From positions 248,001 to 312,000 of the forward strand of contig NZ_CP044524.1 in the NCBI RefSeq assembly GCF_008831545.1: a stretch of 64,000 nucleotides of DNA, given 5' to 3'. The DNA comes from Halorussus halophilus (GTDB lineage Archaea > Halobacteriota > Halobacteria > Halobacteriales > Haladaptataceae). Below the pieces are notes generated by a model that saw only the letters and a list, made by a program, of their open reading frames with translations, made no database searches and was not told where the DNA came from. Below are positions 45,826 through 53,745 of the stretch, piece after piece; position 1 is the stretch's first letter; every line of letters begins with the position of its first letter. A program made the translations under genes and the position numbers.

Positions 45826-45985
45826 TGTACAGTGCCACGAGACACGGCGGCGTAAAAGTGTAGCTACGTTTGCAGACATGTTGGAATCGTAATTGCCGGT
45901 TTCGACCCCAGTAGGCTGCGTTGCTGGTCTCGAAGGTCAACGGTCGAGGTGCGTACGAATGGGTCAGAGAAAGCGGATCGGGTGA

Positions 45986-46237
45986 CTATCGTCGGCCTCG
46001 CAGTACGATTTCGGCTCCACAGTCGGGACAGGATCCTCTCTCGGCGTCGAACGCCGTCTGGCAGAACGCACAAAGATGTTCGTCGTCGGCGTCGTCGATA
46101 CTCTCGAACGCCGACGTGCCGGAATTCGACCGTTTCGTGTCGCCTTCCTGTTCGTGGTCGGGTCCCTGCTCGTATCCGGAGCGTCGGTTCTGTCCAGTCC
46201 CCTGCAGTCCGTCGGTGATGTCTTTCAGTACGTCCAT
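45986..46237 (-). CDS. Zinc-ribbon protein
   Basis: An 83-residue acidic protein. The C-terminal third has a zinc ribbon: CAFC near residue 56 and CPDCG near residue 69, ending in a basic patch (VLRGRR). The first half is low-complexity and polar. The second in-frame ATG (46237, MDVLKDITDG) is preferred to one five codons earlier. Function unknown. Confidence 0.65.
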   Translation of the reverse strand: MDVLKDITDGLQGTGQNRRSGYEQGPDHEQEGDTKRSNSGTSAFESIDDADDEHLCAFCQTAFDAERGSCPDCGAEIVLRGRR

Positions 46238-46321
46238 GTTACGATAACGCACTGGGTCGGCCCTTCCATTGTTATGCCGGGCCTGCGAACGACGTACGGG
46301 CGGCCTGCGTGGGGTGTATGG

Positions 46322-46366
46322 ACAGCCTACAGCGGTCGTAGGCTGTGTCTGTTGGGCGGTTCGCCC
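46322..46366. terminator. Two adjacent hairpins downstream of a small membrane gene
   Basis: ACAGCCTAC (46322-46330) pairs with GTAGGCTGT (46338-46346) around 7 nt; GGGCG/CGCCC (46354-46358/46362-46366) forms a second stem. They lie 38-82 bp after the stop of the minus-strand gene at 46404-46700, where a transcript end is expected. Confidence 0.4.
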
Positions 46367-46403
46367 GGAAATCGGAGATTCGTTAAGCCGTCGCCGAGTG
46401 GCG

Positions 46404-46700
46404 TCACCACGTGCTGGCGACGCGCACGGCCTGGAGTGCGGCCAGCGGGAGTGCGTGGAGGGATACCGTCGTGACTGCGAACGCCACGACGAGCGTCAGC
46501 GGGTGGGCGGGCAACAGCGAGAGGAGGGCCGCGATGCTGGCCGCGACGAGGAGGGTGCCGAAGAGTACCGCAACCGCGGTGAAAGCCGCGACGACGGCGC
46601 TCGCGAGGGTGCGATTCAGCACCCGTACTGTTCGTCTGTGTGCGGTTCGTCGGGTCGGTGCCATCTCTCGGAGAGACGGCGTGGAGAGTCGATTTCGCAT
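46404..46700 (-). CDS. Small membrane protein, unknown
   Basis: A 98-residue protein with a strongly basic N-terminus (about 30 residues, RTAHRRTVRVLNR) and two hydrophobic helices (about 33-58 and 64-88). I recognise no family. It lies in a run of small minus-strand genes and hairpins; the 285 bp upstream hold the hairpin chain. Confidence 0.5.
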   Translation of the reverse strand: MRNRLSTPSLREMAPTRRTAHRRTVRVLNRTLASAVVAAFTAVAVLFGTLLVAASIAALLSLLPAHPLTLVVAFAVTTVSLHALPLAALQAVRVASTW

Positions 46701-46783
46701 GGGTTCGTGGTGTCGGGGATTCGGCGTTCGTCAGTCGGCGGTTTCACCGGACGACTCGCTCTGCTCGTCGTCCGCGTCGTCGA

Positions 46784-47014
46784 GACCCTCGCTTCGCTCG
46801 GGTCCCGAGTGGCGTGCGAGGTTCATTCTGCTATACCTCGCGGTTTCGCCGCTCGGCTTTCCGAGGCGTTCACTACGTTCACGCCTCGATCACTCCCTGA
46901 ACTTCGCTGCTCACGGGTCCTATCGGCCCTTCGGGCCTCGGTGTTCCGGAGGAACACCGTACTCCCCGCTCGCGTTCTGCGAGGTTCATTCCGCTAGCAC
47001 TCCATGAACCTCGC
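46784..47014. repeat. Chain of at least six short hairpins
   Basis: Perfect inverted repeats follow one another: GACCC/GGGTC (46784-46804), GCGAGGT/ACCTCGC (46816-46841), CTCGG/CCGAG (46852-46865), CGAGGCGT/ACGCCTCG (46862-46888), GGCCC/GGGCC (46925-46937), CGGTGTTCC/GGAACACCG (46939-46959) and GCGAGGTTCAT/ATGAACCTCGC (46979-47014). The sequence GCGAGGTTCATT occurs in direct orientation at both ends (46816 and 46979). The last hairpin includes the stop codon of the gene at 46986-47294. Confidence 0.6.
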
Positions 47015-47294
47015 ACGCTTCGACCGATTGGACGCCGAACTGGTCGACGACGGCCGAACGAACGGCGTCGTCTTCGTCGTCCGCCTCGTCGGCGTGGACG
47101 TAGAGGCGAACCGAGACGGTGACGCGCAGGTCGTTGAGCGTCGGCGTCACGCCGGTGATTTCGACGATTTCGGTTCTATCGACCGCGGCGCTGCGGCAGA
47201 GAACGGTCGTGATGCCGTCCTGGAGACTGCCGTCGCCGCCGCGGGGCACGTGTAGTTCGAGGTCTGCTGTCGCGTCGATGGTAGGTTGCGTCAT
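46986..47294 (-). CDS. Small acidic protein, unknown
   Basis: A 102-residue soluble protein, predicted as alternating beta-strands (TADLELHVPRGGDG, TPTLNDLRVTVSVRLYVH) with an acidic loop (ADEADDEDD) and a short C-terminal helix. I recognise no family. The ATG at 47294 is preferred over a longer frame. Its leader carries a three-stem fold (47312-47363), and its final codons lie in a hairpin. Confidence 0.55.
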   Translation of the reverse strand: MTQPTIDATADLELHVPRGGDGSLQDGITTVLCRSAAVDRTEIVEITGVTPTLNDLRVTVSVRLYVHADEADDEDDAVRSAVVDQFGVQSVEACEVHGVLAE

Positions 47295-47311
47295 GGCTTT
47301 CGTTCGGGGTA

Positions 47312-47363
47312 GCTCCCGTCGGGCGACGAACCCTGACCCGCGACACGCGGGACTACCGGGAGC
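47312..47363 (-). promoter_or_regulatory. Three-stem RNA-like fold in a gene leader
   Basis: A 7-bp outer stem (GCTCCCG 47312-47318 with CGGGAGC 47357-47363) encloses two hairpins: GGG/CCC (47321-47333, 7-nt loop) and CCCGC/GCGGG (47337-47351, 5-nt loop). It ends 17 nt before the start codon of the gene at 46986-47294. At 52 nt it is too short to be a tRNA. Confidence 0.4.
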
Positions 47364-47527
47364 GGAGATGTGTCTGATCGCTCGATTCCGAACCACGGGA
47401 CGACAACGCGGCTACCGGGTTACGCGCGACGGTAGGAGAGTGAGCTGACTCACCCCGACCGACGCACGCTGTCCGCTTCTCGACGTGAATGTCGGAGAAG
47501 CGAACCATCCCGGCGTCCGGCGACGCC

Positions 47528-47671
47528 TTACGCGGTCGGGGTGGTCCAAATGGGGCAATACATATTGCCCACGTCGCCCACCTGTCCGGCCCGCTTGGCG
47601 AGTGCCGGAGTGCCAGAGCTGCCGCTATCGCCGAAGGCGAGCGCGGTCAGTCTGTATTTGAGGTGGGTCAT
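47528..47671 (-). CDS. Possible 47-residue protein
   Basis: An ATG-started minus-strand frame encoding a small protein that starts MTHLKYRLTALAFGDSG and ends NMYCPIWTTPTA. A minus-strand TATA-like box (TTTAATATAT, about 47737-47746) and a leader hairpin (GGCGCGGC/GCCGCGCC, 47685-47705) lie upstream, and a hairpin (47512-47527) touches the stop codon. A competing plus-strand frame over the same DNA is about equally plausible on sequence alone. Confidence 0.3.
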   Translation of the reverse strand: MTHLKYRLTALAFGDSGSSGTPALAKRAGQVGDVGNMYCPIWTTPTA

Positions 47672-47840
47672 AGGTGGTATCTCGGGCGCGGCGTACTGCC
47701 GCGCCGTTGACGTATCTACGGCTTTGACGGCCCATATATTAAAGTTGTTTGAGCCATGCTACCGATTTACATAGTAGGGGTCGCCATCCGCGCCAATCTT
47801 TATGTTTGTTACTCTCTAACACTATTCGAAGTGGTTACAG

Positions 47841-48281
47841 ATGGCAGCACTGCCGTACCTCGTCAGCACGGTCGTGATGGGCGTCGTCCTGTTAGGCGTC
47901 TGGCTCGTGGTCGCGCGAGTTCGAAACTGGGAACAGTACGCACTCCCGGCGACCGTCTCGCCCGACGGAACTGAGTCGAGAGCCGTCCGCACGGCCAAGA
48001 TGCCGACGACGTGGATAGTCGGATTCCTGCTCGTCACGTTCGTCGCCGGAGGCGGCGCGATATTGCTGGTAAGCGACGTCGGGTCTTCGCTCGCCGCGAG
48101 TCCGGTGGTCCTCTTCTCGGCCGTCTTCGCACTGCTCATCACCGGCTATCTACTCTGGGGCGTCTACCACTCTGTCCGGGTCCGGGGCCTCGGAAGCGCG
48201 CAGGCCGCGCTCGCGGGCGTCTGGACGCTCGGAATGCTGTTCCTCGGCGCGGTCGTCCTCACGCTCGTGACGGGGGGTTGA
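47841..48281 (+). CDS. Membrane protein in a respiratory operon, unknown
   Basis: A 146-residue protein with four hydrophobic helices (about 4-26, 57-78, 87-110, 124-144) and a short exposed loop after the first (RNWEQYALPATVSPDG). The arrangement is reminiscent of small accessory membrane proteins found near haloarchaeal terminal oxidases, but I do not recognise a named family. The next gene starts 1 bp after its stop. A TTTATGT box near 47799 can serve as promoter. Confidence 0.65.
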   Translation: MAALPYLVSTVVMGVVLLGVWLVVARVRNWEQYALPATVSPDGTESRAVRTAKMPTTWIVGFLLVTFVAGGGAILLVSDVGSSLAASPVVLFSAVFALLITGYLLWGVYHSVRVRGLGSAQAALAGVWTLGMLFLGAVVLTLVTGG

Positions 48282-48282
48282 G

Positions 48283-48573
48283 ATGGCGACGAAAGCCGTT
48301 CCAGAGACGGAGCTAATCGTTCCAGACGACGACTCGCCAGCGCGCTGTCCGTACTGTCACCGACCGTTTCGCACCGAGCGGTTTCTCGCGCTTCACCTCG
48401 GCGACGACCACGCCGATTCGTGGACCGACGCCGAACAGGAGGCCTACGAGGACGCTCGGGAGGCGGAAGCCGACGCGCTGTTCATCTACCACCTGAAGAT
48501 TGTCGCCGCACTCGTGGGTCTCTACGCGTTTTTCTTCATGGCCTACCTCGCCGTCTCGATGGCACAGGTGTGA
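48283..48573 (+). CDS. Membrane-anchored C2H2 zinc-finger protein
   Basis: A 96-residue protein. Near the N-terminus is a classical C2H2 finger, C-P-Y-C-x12-H-x4-H (CPYCHRPFRTERFLALH, about 22-38, second His at about 43). An acidic helix follows, then one hydrophobic helix at the C-terminus (about 71-93). It should therefore expose the finger on one face of the membrane. It starts 1 bp after the previous gene and ends 4 bp before the next. A role in oxidase assembly or metal handling is a guess from context. Confidence 0.75.
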   Translation: MATKAVPETELIVPDDDSPARCPYCHRPFRTERFLALHLGDDHADSWTDAEQEAYEDAREAEADALFIYHLKIVAALVGLYAFFFMAYLAVSMAQV

Positions 48574-48577
48574 GAAA

Positions 48578-49708
48578 ATGAGACTTGGAGAACCGACTAC
48601 CAAATCGCTTCTCGTGGTCGTCCTCGGCGTCTCGACGTTCGCCGCGACTGCGAGTGCCCACGACGGCACCGCTCACGGCGACGTTTCGCACGCGACACTT
48701 CTCGCGCTCGTCGTCCTCGGTCTCGGTGTCGCCGTCGGGAGTTCGCACCTGTACGCGCGAACGGCGAGGCAGACTGCCCGCTCTCTCACGCTCGCTTCGA
48801 CACTCGGTGGTCTCGCCTTCGCAACCGTCGGAGCGATTGGACTTGTAGAGTCACAGGTCGAACCACTGACCTCGACGCCGCTCTCGCGCCAGTGGTACCC
48901 GGTGTTGACGCTCGCGCTTGGCACTGCTCTGATAGTCGGAACCCTCCTGCTCGCGTTCCGGCGCTGGACCAATCGCCCGACGTACGTCGCGCTCGGGGTC
49001 TGCTCTGGTCTCTGGGTCGCCTACCCGGCACTGTTCGCTCGGGGAGCGCTCTGGAATCCGCTGGGCTACTTGCTCGCCCTCCTCGTCCCGACGCTGGTCG
49101 CAACTGTCCTCTGGCGGGACGTTCGGCCTGCACTCGCCGGTACAGGTCCTCGCGAGCGACTTGTCGGTGTCGCCGTCGCGCTCGGCTTCGTCCCCTTCTT
49201 CCTCGTCTCCTCGGGCCTGCTCTCGTTCGCTCCGGAGACGTCGGGGCTTCCGGACGAATCGGTCGTGGTTTTCACCGCCTTCGCGAACCCGCTGGTGATG
49301 TGGCCCGCCGTCGAGGTGTTCGTTCCTGCGGTGCCGGTGTTCGCCGCGATTTCGCTCGGGACCGCGCTGGTTGCTGGGTTGCTGGCTTCGCTCGTCGGTG
49401 TGAACGCCGTGCTTGGCGTGGCCTCGTCCACTGCCCAGTCGGACACCCAGCAGTCGAACTCGTGGGGTATCACCGGTGCGCTGGCGACCAGCGGCGCGAC
49501 GGCCTGCTGTTGCTGTGCGCCAGCGGCCTACGGAATCGCCAGCGCGGCCCTCGGCGCGTCTACGGTGCCGCTCTATTGGGCGTTCGTGGACCCTGCTTCC
49601 CCTGTGGGGTCGGTGTTCCTGATGGGTGCTGTGGGACTACTGACTGCGAATGCAGTGCGGTTAGCCGGAGTCGTCGAACAGAATAGCTGTGAGTTCGCCG
49701 AGGGCTAG
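48578..49708 (+). CDS. Polytopic membrane protein with a four-cysteine motif
   Basis: A 376-residue protein with a signal-like first helix (residues 9-26) followed by HDGTAHGDVSH, a His/Asp-rich stretch, and about ten further helices. Near residue 310 it has TACCCCAPAAYG, four consecutive cysteines at a helix start, and another Cys near the C-terminus. Such residues suggest copper or heme handling (inference). It is the third gene of a tight operon upstream of the terminal oxidase region. The ATG at 48578 is preferred to longer frames because it lies 4 bp after the previous stop. Its stop directly abuts the stop of the convergent Tat-protein gene. Confidence 0.68.
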   Translation: MRLGEPTTKSLLVVVLGVSTFAATASAHDGTAHGDVSHATLLALVVLGLGVAVGSSHLYARTARQTARSLTLASTLGGLAFATVGAIGLVESQVEPLTSTPLSRQWYPVLTLALGTALIVGTLLLAFRRWTNRPTYVALGVCSGLWVAYPALFARGALWNPLGYLLALLVPTLVATVLWRDVRPALAGTGPRERLVGVAVALGFVPFFLVSSGLLSFAPETSGLPDESVVVFTAFANPLVMWPAVEVFVPAVPVFAAISLGTALVAGLLASLVGVNAVLGVASSTAQSDTQQSNSWGITGALATSGATACCCCAPAAYGIASAALGASTVPLYWAFVDPASPVGSVFLMGAVGLLTANAVRLAGVVEQNSCEFAEG

Positions 49709-50215
49709 TTATTCGGCACTCCGAATAGGGAACCCGACAGCTACGAAGGGTGCGCTCCCGAGTAGCACGAACCGGTACTGGCCGGACTGGAGTTCACCGT
49801 GGACTTCGCTCGCCTGATTTTCGAGGCTCGATTCGGAGAACGTGACGCGCTCCGTGATGGACTCGCCTGCTGGGAGTTCTGTCGCGCACATTTGGTAGTA
49901 GCGGCTTCCGGTCCACGTTACGTGCCGCCACTCGCCGTCTGCGTATCGCTGTAGCGCCCACGGGTTGTGACAGCCGAGGCTGACCTTCGAATCGCCCGTG
50001 TTGGTGACCTCGAAGGCGATGGTGTCTCCGAGGTGGACCGACTCCGCTTCGAATCGGAGTTCCAAGTCGTCGTGGTCGTAGACGATTTCTCCTTCGTCTT
50101 GGTAGGCCGCGCGTGGTTCGTCTCCCGAGGAGGGTGGCTCGAAACCAACGACTGCCCCTGCGACACCGCCGAGGAGAGCGACCGAACCGCCTGCGAGGAG
50201 GGTTCTGCGTTTCAT
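49709..50215 (-). CDS. Tat-exported beta-sandwich-like protein
   Basis: A 168-residue protein with a twin-arginine signal (MKRRTLLAGGSVALLGGVAG) and a mature domain of predicted beta-strands (IVYDHDDLELRFEAESVHLG, DTIAFEVTNTGDSKVSLG) that looks immunoglobulin-like. Two cysteines (SLGCHNPW and YQMCATEL) could form a disulfide or bind metal. Function unknown. Confidence 0.65.
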   Translation of the reverse strand: MKRRTLLAGGSVALLGGVAGAVVGFEPPSSGDEPRAAYQDEGEIVYDHDDLELRFEAESVHLGDTIAFEVTNTGDSKVSLGCHNPWALQRYADGEWRHVTWTGSRYYQMCATELPAGESITERVTFSESSLENQASEVHGELQSGQYRFVLLGSAPFVAVGFPIRSAE

Positions 50216-50273
50216 AGTTCAGGGAGGGGACACGCGGGAGTTGGTGAGTCTCTGATAAATGCTTTCTCACTCC

Positions 50274-50798
50274 TCAACTAACTTCGAACCTCCCGTCCGG
50301 CACGCCTAGATTCGAGTGAAACTCCTCGGGAAGTGTCTGCCACCATCGTCCCTCCACGATTTCTTCCTCCTGCACGTCGAGATCTCCCCTCTCGTGTTCT
50401 GCCCAGTAGAACGCTTGCAACAGGTGGACCTCCTTCGTCTCGTCGGCTTCGTCGTGGCCGACGAAGTGGACGACCCCCCGAAGGTCGGTCAGTCGGCACT
50501 CGATGCCGGTCTCCTCGGTGATCTCTCTGCGAGTGGCTTGCTCGATGGCCTCGCCGGACTCGACGGTTCCGCCCGGTTCTACCCAAAAACCCGGCCAGTC
50601 GTGGTCCCGAACGAGCAGTACCTCACCGTCTCGTTCGACCAAGACGCGGGCGTTGAACGGACTCCGAGCGCGCACCTTCTCGGTCCTTGTTTCGAACTCT
50701 TCGGTCGGAATCGACCCCTCGCGAGTGGTCACTTCGAACTCGTCGTAGCGGTCTCGAAACTCAGCAAGTTTCGAGGCGACATGGTCCTCGCCGGTCAT
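50274..50798 (-). CDS. NUDIX hydrolase
   Basis: A 174-residue protein with a complete Nudix box: GGTVESGEAIEQATRREITE followed by ETGIE (about 95-119), matching G-x5-E-x7-R-E-U-x-E-E-x-G-U. An N-terminal 60-residue helical extension precedes the Nudix fold. It hydrolyses nucleoside diphosphates linked to another moiety; the substrate is not predictable. An AT-rich promoter box lies at 50815-50826, so it is expressed separately from the oxidase genes. Confidence 0.85.
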   Translation of the reverse strand: MTGEDHVASKLAEFRDRYDEFEVTTREGSIPTEEFETRTEKVRARSPFNARVLVERDGEVLLVRDHDWPGFWVEPGGTVESGEAIEQATRREITEETGIECRLTDLRGVVHFVGHDEADETKEVHLLQAFYWAEHERGDLDVQEEEIVEGRWWQTLPEEFHSNLGVPDGRFEVS

Positions 50799-50814
50799 TA
50801 TCCCTTCTTGTCGA

Positions 50815-50826
50815 TAATATAATAAG
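50815..50826 (-). promoter_or_regulatory. AT-rich promoter box of the NUDIX gene
   Basis: TAATATAATAAG lies about 22-25 bp before the ATG at 50798 and separates this gene from the cox operon, which runs in the same direction. Confidence 0.5.
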
Positions 50827-50844
50827 AAAGGTTCGCTCCGTTCG

Positions 50845-51105
50845 CTACAGTATCGAGTACGCCGCCGCCAGCGTCAGCGCCAACGCCGCCAACAGTCCGA
50901 CGCCCATCACGAACGAGATCGAGCGCGGTTCCCAGACGAGGTGCTGGTAGTAGCCCGCCACCAACAACGCTTTCACCGCCGACAGCACCATGATGACGGC
51001 GAAGGCGAGCCAGTAGGCCATCCCCGCCTGTTCGACGAAGAACTGGGCGGTTGCGAACACGAACAGCACGACGTAAATCGCAGTGTACAGTTTCAATTTT
51101 GACAT
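50845..51105 (-). CDS. Cytochrome c oxidase subunit IV family protein
   Basis: An 86-residue protein with three hydrophobic helices (about 5-25, 30-49, 63-84) and the characteristic VKALLVAGYYQHLVWEPR segment between helices 2 and 3, as in prokaryotic subunit IV (CoxD/CyoD-type). It is the last gene of the coxB-coxAC operon, 12 bp after the fused subunit, with a GGAGG ribosome site in that gap. It stabilises the oxidase complex in the membrane. Confidence 0.85.
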   Translation of the reverse strand: MSKLKLYTAIYVVLFVFATAQFFVEQAGMAYWLAFAVIMVLSAVKALLVAGYYQHLVWEPRSISFVMGVGLLAALALTLAAAYSIL

Positions 51106-51117
51106 ACTTTGTACCTC

Positions 51118-53745
51118 CTACAGGATGTAGAACAGCGGGAAGAGGAACAGCCAGACGATGTCCACGAAGTGCCAGTAGAGGCCGAAGTACTCCACCGGTC
51201 TGTCGTCGTCCAGATACGCGCCGTTCCACGCGCGCCAGATGAGATACAGCGTGACGAGTAGCCCCGCCGTCACGTGCAGGCCGTGCAAGCCGGTTGTCAG
51301 GTAGAACGTCGAGGACGCGACGTTCGTGGTGAAGTCCCAGCCCTGCGGGAACGCCTCGCTGTTGACGTGGAAGAGGTGCAGCCACTCCAAGCCCTTGTTG
51401 ACGAGGAACGCGACGCCGAGGACGAACGTCGTGACCAGCGAGGCTATCAATCCCCACCTGCTGTTGCGCTCGCAGGCCACCAGCGCGAGGACGACGCTGA
51501 AACTGCTCGTCAGGAGGATGTAGGTGTTGATGAGTCCCGGCAGTGGGACGTGTGCCGCCGGAATCAGGTGGTGCCAGTTGGTCCAGCCCTCCGCGACTCG
51601 GATGAAGGCGTACGAACCGATGAACGCACCGAACAACACCACGTCGGAGGCGAGGAATATCCACATGCCGAGCTTCGTGTTCTCGACGCCGGAGAACGGC
51701 CAACTCTCGCCGAACGGTCCCGTCGGGCCGTAGAACTCCTCGTGGGCCATCGCCACGAGTCCGCCACCGCCGACGACGCCGCCGACGAGCGCGGAACCGA
51801 GGTAGAACCCGCCTTCCAGTCCGGGGACGAAGCCACCCTCTTGTATCCCGGAGAGACCGAGGAACACGAAGAACGACCCGACACCGATTACGAACGGCCA
51901 GATGCTGGCGTGGCTGACGTGGTCGTCGTCGTGGTCATGGCTGGCTGTGACGGTTCCGCCGTCTGCCATCTCTTCGCCTCCATCCGCCACGCCTTCCCCG
52001 CCGTCGGCCACGCTCTCTCTACCTTCCGCAAGTTCGCTCGCTCCGCTCGCTCTCGTCTTGAACTCCAACATTCCCTTGCTGAACGTCGGCCTGCCGGGGA
52101 AGTTCTCCAGCGGCGGTGGCGACGGGACGGCCCACTCCGTCGTGGTCGAGAACTTCCACGGGTTGTCGCCGACTTCCTCGCCAGCGACGAGGCTCTTCGA
52201 GAGGTTGTAGAACATGATGAGGAACGAGAGGCCCAGAATGAAGCCGCCGATGGTCGAGAGTTGGTGGAACGGAATGAACGCCTCGGCGTAGCTGAAGTCG
52301 CGGCGCGGCGTCTCCCACGCGAGGAACATCGGGAAGTACAGCAGGTTGAATCCGACGAAGTACGCGGCGAAGTGGAGTTTCCCGAGATACTCGTCGTACA
52401 TCTTACCCGTAATCTTCGGATACCAATAGTAGAGGCCCCCAACCAAAGCCGTCACGCCGCCGACCATCACGTAGTGGAAGTGCGCGACCACCCAGTAGGT
52501 GCCACGGAACTCGTAGTCGAGGACGACAGCGCCCAAGAAGACGCCCGTGATGCCGCCGAGAATGAACAGAATCAGCGCGCCGAACGAGAACAGGAACGGC
52601 GTCGTGAACCGCACGCGGCCCTTTATCGTGGTGTAGATGAGCGAGAACACCATCAGGTCGAAGGGCAACGAGATGCCGATGGTCGTCGCCATGAACAGCG
52701 TCTTGATTTGGAGGTTGATGGCGGTCAGGAACATGTGGTGCATCCAGACGAAGAAGCTCTGAAGCGCCACGAGGACCATCGCCGCGATGAACCACTTTCG
52801 ACCGACGAGTCGCTGACCGGTGAAGGTCTGGAACGTCTCGGCCATCACGCCGAGTGCGGGGAAGAAGACGATGTACACCTCGGGGTGGCCGAAGAACCAG
52901 AATAGGTGCGCCCACAGTAGCGACCCCGCGTGACCCGTCGCCGCGAAGTACTGGGTGCCGAGCAGGCGGTCGGAGGTCAGGATCAGCAGTGCGGCGAGCA
53001 GTGCGGCGAAGGCAAAGAGCATCATCCAGACCGTCAAGAGGATGGTCCACGTGAACAGCGGCATCCGTCGGAGGGTAAGCCCCTCCGCGCGCATTCGGTG
53101 AATCGTCGTGAGGAAGTTCACCGAACCGATGGTGACCGACGCGGTGAACAGCATCAGTGCCAACACCGCCGTACTCGCGCCGATGTTCGGCGTGTAGACC
53201 GGCAGGTTCAGCGGCGCGTACATCGTCCAGCCGCCTTCGAAGGTGCCGCCTTGGAAGAACGAGACGCCGAGCAGGATTCCGGAGAAGAGGTACAGCCAGT
53301 ACGACAGCGCGTTCAGTCGCGGGAACGCCAGGTCTTTCGCTCCGATTTGCAGTGGCACGACGTAGTTGGCGAACCCGAACGCGAACGGCGAGAGGAACCA
53401 GAACACCATGATGAGACCGTGTGCGGAGACGGCCTGATTGTACGACAGCGCGGGCAGGAACGTCGCGCCCGGCGTCCACAGTTGCACTCGGAGCAGGAGC
53501 GCCAGCACGCCTCCAAACACGAGGAAGAACAGCGCCGTCACCGTGTACAGAATCCCGACGTCCTTGTGGTTGGTCGTGACCAACCAGCGTCTGATGTCGG
53601 TCGTCGCGGGCAGTCCGTGGTCGTCTTCGGAGCCGTGACCACTGTCGTGTCCGTGCCCGGTCGCTGGCACGCTGCCGTCGGTCGTGCCGCCGTCTGTCAT
53701 CCCTCGACCATTCGAGCCGTCGGTCGCACTGCTATCGTCGCTCAC
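51118..53745 (-). CDS. coxAC: Fused terminal oxidase subunits I and III (aa3 type)
   Basis: An 875-residue fusion. After an acidic, His-rich N-terminus (about 45 residues), subunit I spans about 50-580: low-spin heme ligand in SYNQAVSAHGLIMVFWF, CuB ligands HPEVYI (about 285, with the cross-linked Tyr) and HH in VWMHHMFLT (about 334), and heme ligands HFHYVMVGG (about 421). A variable linker (about 585-645) leads to subunit III with seven helices. It reduces oxygen to water and pumps protons. It starts with GTG overlapping the coxB stop (GTGA), with a GGAGG site at 53753-53757. Confidence 0.92.
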   Translation of the reverse strand: MSDDSSATDGSNGRGMTDGGTTDGSVPATGHGHDSGHGSEDDHGLPATTDIRRWLVTTNHKDVGILYTVTALFFLVFGGVLALLLRVQLWTPGATFLPALSYNQAVSAHGLIMVFWFLSPFAFGFANYVVPLQIGAKDLAFPRLNALSYWLYLFSGILLGVSFFQGGTFEGGWTMYAPLNLPVYTPNIGASTAVLALMLFTASVTIGSVNFLTTIHRMRAEGLTLRRMPLFTWTILLTVWMMLFAFAALLAALLILTSDRLLGTQYFAATGHAGSLLWAHLFWFFGHPEVYIVFFPALGVMAETFQTFTGQRLVGRKWFIAAMVLVALQSFFVWMHHMFLTAINLQIKTLFMATTIGISLPFDLMVFSLIYTTIKGRVRFTTPFLFSFGALILFILGGITGVFLGAVVLDYEFRGTYWVVAHFHYVMVGGVTALVGGLYYWYPKITGKMYDEYLGKLHFAAYFVGFNLLYFPMFLAWETPRRDFSYAEAFIPFHQLSTIGGFILGLSFLIMFYNLSKSLVAGEEVGDNPWKFSTTTEWAVPSPPPLENFPGRPTFSKGMLEFKTRASGASELAEGRESVADGGEGVADGGEEMADGGTVTASHDHDDDHVSHASIWPFVIGVGSFFVFLGLSGIQEGGFVPGLEGGFYLGSALVGGVVGGGGLVAMAHEEFYGPTGPFGESWPFSGVENTKLGMWIFLASDVVLFGAFIGSYAFIRVAEGWTNWHHLIPAAHVPLPGLINTYILLTSSFSVVLALVACERNSRWGLIASLVTTFVLGVAFLVNKGLEWLHLFHVNSEAFPQGWDFTTNVASSTFYLTTGLHGLHVTAGLLVTLYLIWRAWNGAYLDDDRPVEYFGLYWHFVDIVWLFLFPLFYIL

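Larger units (their letters stand above)
47295..47840. other. 546-bp stretch with structured elements and at most one tiny gene
   Basis: No sizeable gene. It holds the three-stem leader element (47312-47363), hairpins at 47474-47502, 47512-47527, 47553-47570 and 47685-47705, a possible 47-codon gene on the minus strand (47528-47671), a minus-strand TATA-like box near 47737-47746, and the promoter of the membrane-protein operon that begins at 47841. Confidence 0.5.

Noticed and set aside
47312-47363. Possible tRNA because of a 7-bp closing stem and a TTCG-containing hairpin
   Set aside because: Only 52 nt long, with two instead of three inner arms and no anticodon loop or CCA-proximal features.
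51274-52905. 543-residue plus-strand open frame opposite the fused oxidase gene
   Set aside because: The translation is Glu/Arg/Asp/Val-biased with no motif and lies opposite an unmistakable coxA-coxC.
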